A stretch of DNA of 64,000 nt, from contig CP099847.1 of NCBI GenBank assembly GCA_030062745.1, positions 3,766,304-3,830,303 of the forward strand, in the 5' to 3' direction. The notes under the pieces are model-generated. The model worked only from the letters and a program-made list of their open reading frames with translations. It had not been told where the DNA came from and made no database searches. Origin of the DNA: Capitulum mitella (lineage: Eukaryota > Arthropoda > Thecostraca > Pollicipedomorpha > Pollicipedidae). Shown in pieces: positions 60,987 through 64,000 of this stretch (the first letter of the stretch is position 1; every line of letters begins with the position of its first letter). Made by a program: the position numbers and the translations under genes.

Positions 60987-63667
60987 ACGACACCGGAAAC
61001 TGCGTTGTGTGTCCCGACTGCGAGCTAAAGCAGCTGATACGAGTCGAGGACGTATTTGCTTTTTGTAGGACGTGATGACCGTCGAACACAACAGCCGGCT
61101 GCCCCTGAGATAGTGCCGTTGCGACAACAGGGACAAAACAGTCTGGCCACGGCACGTAATGCCGTTGCAATAACAGACACAGAACAATCCAGACACGTTT
61201 CCATTAGCTCAAACTGGTGTGCGCTGTGCGTGTCGTCTTCTGGAAAATAGCCCGGCAATGAAAACACTAATCTGAAGGCTTATCCGTCTGTAACTGGCAG
61301 GACGCCATTTGTAAAACCGAGACGAACGGGAAATCGATTCAGAGTTTTTTTTTACGCTATCATACGGCATGCTTTTTACATCAGCTGACTAGCAAGCAAA
61401 CTGAAAACGGATTCATTTATCAGGAAATTTCCTGTTACGAAAATCCGTTTTTCCTCTATTACATTGTTTGTATCCTCCGAGAGTGATTATTTAAAAGCCG
61501 CCATTATTCGGTGGCGGACGACAGGAAGTATTCTGAATGCTTTGGCAGAATGACGCTTCTATTAAACCTGAAAAACAACTGAAGGCTGCAAAAACTGTGA
61601 AACAGAGGAAACGTTTCATTGTTTTAGTGTGTCCAGGTTTCCTTGCTTTCCTCCCGGAGAAGAAATGGATGACCATATCCGCATCGCCAAAAAAGCGGAT
61701 TTCAAGGTTCATGTAGTACACTTTGTATTGCATCAACCAGTCCTTATGACTTGCATAACACGATTCTAGATAGAGCAGACTGTAGGAATATACAGAGCCA
61801 TATGAAGGTGTTAAAGTTAGTGAAAACACGCACATTGGGGTAGTTTTCATCCACAATAGCGATGGGATCAAAGTCAAAATTCGGCGTAAGTTGCACCTGC
61901 TCTCTGGAAGTTGACCTCGATCAGTCCTCATTCTTTATAGTCTCTGTTAACCTGCATTCGACTGGCACTCGGCACCGATCACGCCCGACTGGGGAGGAGG
62001 GGGGGTTGGTTGACCGTCCTTCCCCGTCTACCTCACGAACGGATAGTCGCACGATAAAAATGAGCACACCGCTGGAATGTTCGTGGCAAGTAAAACTCGA
62101 AACTGGTCTCATATGTAGTTTTGGATAATATGTAGGCCATTTGCGCACTATATATTTCTCATAGCCAACTGCGTGAAACCGAGAAGCGGTCTAGATTTCA
62201 AGAGCTGTAATTAACTAAGTCTAGGTAAAGGCACCAACGAACAGGTCAAAGACCGCAGATGCCGATACACGTTTAACTTCTCTAATTTGTGCAATCTATA
62301 CGCCGAAGCGTTGAGTTAGAGACATGGCGATTTCCGCGCCGACTGGTGGCGGGCGCCGTAGCCGAACTCGGTATGAAATTAACGTGGACTGATTTTATCG
62401 TTTGTTTATTTTTGCGACCTAAGCCTTTTCCTTTAATGTTCATTAATTTTAGTGGTCCTTGTGATAGTTTCTAATGTCTATTTTTTTAACCAGCGGTTAT
62501 CAATTTACACAATTGGCGGTGCGTTATTCGCAAGAGAACGTTTATTTCCAAAATAGGCAATTTTTGAGACTTTTTGAACTCCTTCGTATCACGTGCAACT
62601 GAGCGATCCAGTTGTGTCATTTTCTACCCGTTCTGAGTAATCTGTCGCTAATTTTGGCGGCGGTGCATTTTGACCCATAACGGTTATTAGTGACCTCACC
62701 TCAGGCCAATAGCTGGAAGTCATTGACACCTTGGCCATTGACAGTAACTAGATGTCTGCATCACCCCACGCTAAGAATATTTTGGAAAATTCCGTCAGTT
62801 TCCGAAAAATCTGCGACACGTCTTGAAAAGGGGGTTAACCTTAGATGAATGGCCCAGAACATTGCAGAATTATTGCATCTGTTTAGACTTCTAATCCCTG
62901 AAAGTATTATTGTGATACCATGTTTTCCAAAAACAGTTGCAGGGCACTAAACTTTTGGGACATAGGTTCACTTGACGTGACCTATGCCAGACACCTGACT
63001 CGACCTGGGGTCAAAACTTTCACACAAGGTGCAAAAATGATCAAGCAAAAGGTAAACAAAGTTTCATTGCGCTGCGTCTGTTCGCTCTTTCGCAATGTTG
63101 AAAAACCTTAAGGGGGCGGTCAACCGCCCTCACCCCCCAGTCGGGGGCGGTTTAAGCCCTTTCGAACAACAATGGAGCGTAAACCCGTGATGTATTTGTT
63201 CCCCGCCGACTCCGGCTCCAAAAATATTTTATCTCGGCGTAATGGAGACCCATCCAAAACACTGCGTGTAACAATTGTGCATTTCATAGAGCTCAGCCCA
63301 AAAGCCAGATGTATGACGGCTGCCACAGTTGGTATATTTCACTGTTACCACATACGACTTTTTTCATGGGCTCCGCCACACGGGGAGTGGAATAGAGAAG
63401 ACGCATCCCCTGTAACAATTGGACTGGAGGGAATTTACCTTCCAGTAATTGCCTTATGACCCCAATACTCGGAAAAACCTTTGGAGCAGTTGCTCTGGGT
63501 CTTACAGAAAGCCCACTTTCTTCATTTGGCGTTTTTCCTTCTTGCTTTTATATATGGGTGTATGTGGTAACTACAGCGACGTCAAAAAAATGACGAAATC
63601 CGAAGCAGGACTATGTATGGGTGTCTGCCACCAGCGATTATGCGACGGGCCAGCAGGATCAAGATGC

Positions 63668-63715
<48 letters not shown>

Positions 63716-64000
63716 ACTGTATTTACGGACTCTTGGTCCATTTCACACCCACCTCACAGTTTAAATAACGCCCGATTCCATGATATCCCAAACAACGAGT
63801 GTGTTCCTAAATCACTGTCAGCGAGTGTTATCATGACACGATTGCACGAAGCGCGGAGGCGCTGCAAGAATTCCCAAGCCACTTTTCTGTACTTCGTGTC
63901 GTAGTTGGCAACGCGTTCTGACACATACATTGCGGAAGCACTGCAGAATCTGTCACAACCAAAAATCAGAGCAATTGCTGAAAAGAAATGCAAGAAATGT
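60987..64000. other. Gene-free 3' region
   Basis: I see no gene on either strand. Composition is AT-balanced. The only simple feature is the GA microsatellite near 63672-63713. Short frames carry no recognisable domains. Confidence 0.45.
63672..63713. repeat. (GA)n microsatellite
   Basis: An uninterrupted run of about 21 GA dinucleotides. Confidence 0.95.

Noticed and set aside
1..64000. CRISPR arrays, operons, rRNA or intact tRNA genes
   Set aside because: The window is eukaryotic. Tandem arrays have no spacer-repeat alternation, and the only tRNA-like sequence is a SINE head.

Overview
This is a eukaryotic nuclear window with intron-rich genes on the + strand. It has GC-rich exons and CpG-dense promoters, many minisatellites, and decayed transposons. 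A Rebers-Riddiford chitin-binding cuticle protein gene with an arthropod TATA plus TCAGT initiator points to an arthropod. A crustacean seems plausible, but that is inference. I rebuilt the genes by joining exons at GT/AG sites with matching phases and family alignment. No transcript data were available.

Layout. (1) About 4.1-12.7 kb holds a four-exon MAP kinase phosphatase of the DUSP10/MKP-5 type, with rhodanese and catalytic domains and a 400-residue product. Its locus is dotted with AP-1 sites and minisatellites. (2) 13-27 kb is mostly gene-free. It holds a degenerate minus-strand non-LTR retrotransposon (17.2-19.65 kb) and a foldback repeat (22.9-23.1 kb). (3) 27.4-28.7 kb is a three-exon cuticular protein gene with a clear promoter and a one-base frameshift in exon 2. 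(4) 33.4-35.3 kb is a tentative secreted, 15-residue-repeat protein gene. (5) 38.2-60.4 kb is an eleven-exon gene for a Delta/Serrate-family (DSL) protein. (6) The last 3.5 kb contains no recognisable gene.

The DSL gene is the main discovery. Joined as predicted (one extra base in exon 4 discounted) it gives about 1206 residues: signal peptide, MNNL domain, DSL domain, three tandem Delta-type EGF pairs, one further EGF, and a long Thr/Pro/Arg-rich tail with no membrane segment. The MNNL domain is interrupted by 442 residues of low-complexity sequence that stays in frame, which may be a coding insertion or an exitron. The DSL loop keeps its cysteine spacing but has lost the usual RPRDD residues. 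EGF pairs 2 and 3 are encoded by exon pairs of identical size (61+131 nt). A second signal-peptide exon, phase-compatible with the DSL-C exon, sits inside intron 4. Together this suggests a secreted, rearranged Notch-ligand relative, perhaps with a short isoform. The DUSP10 gene would act on the JNK/p38-AP-1 axis, and its AP-1 site density suggests negative feedback.
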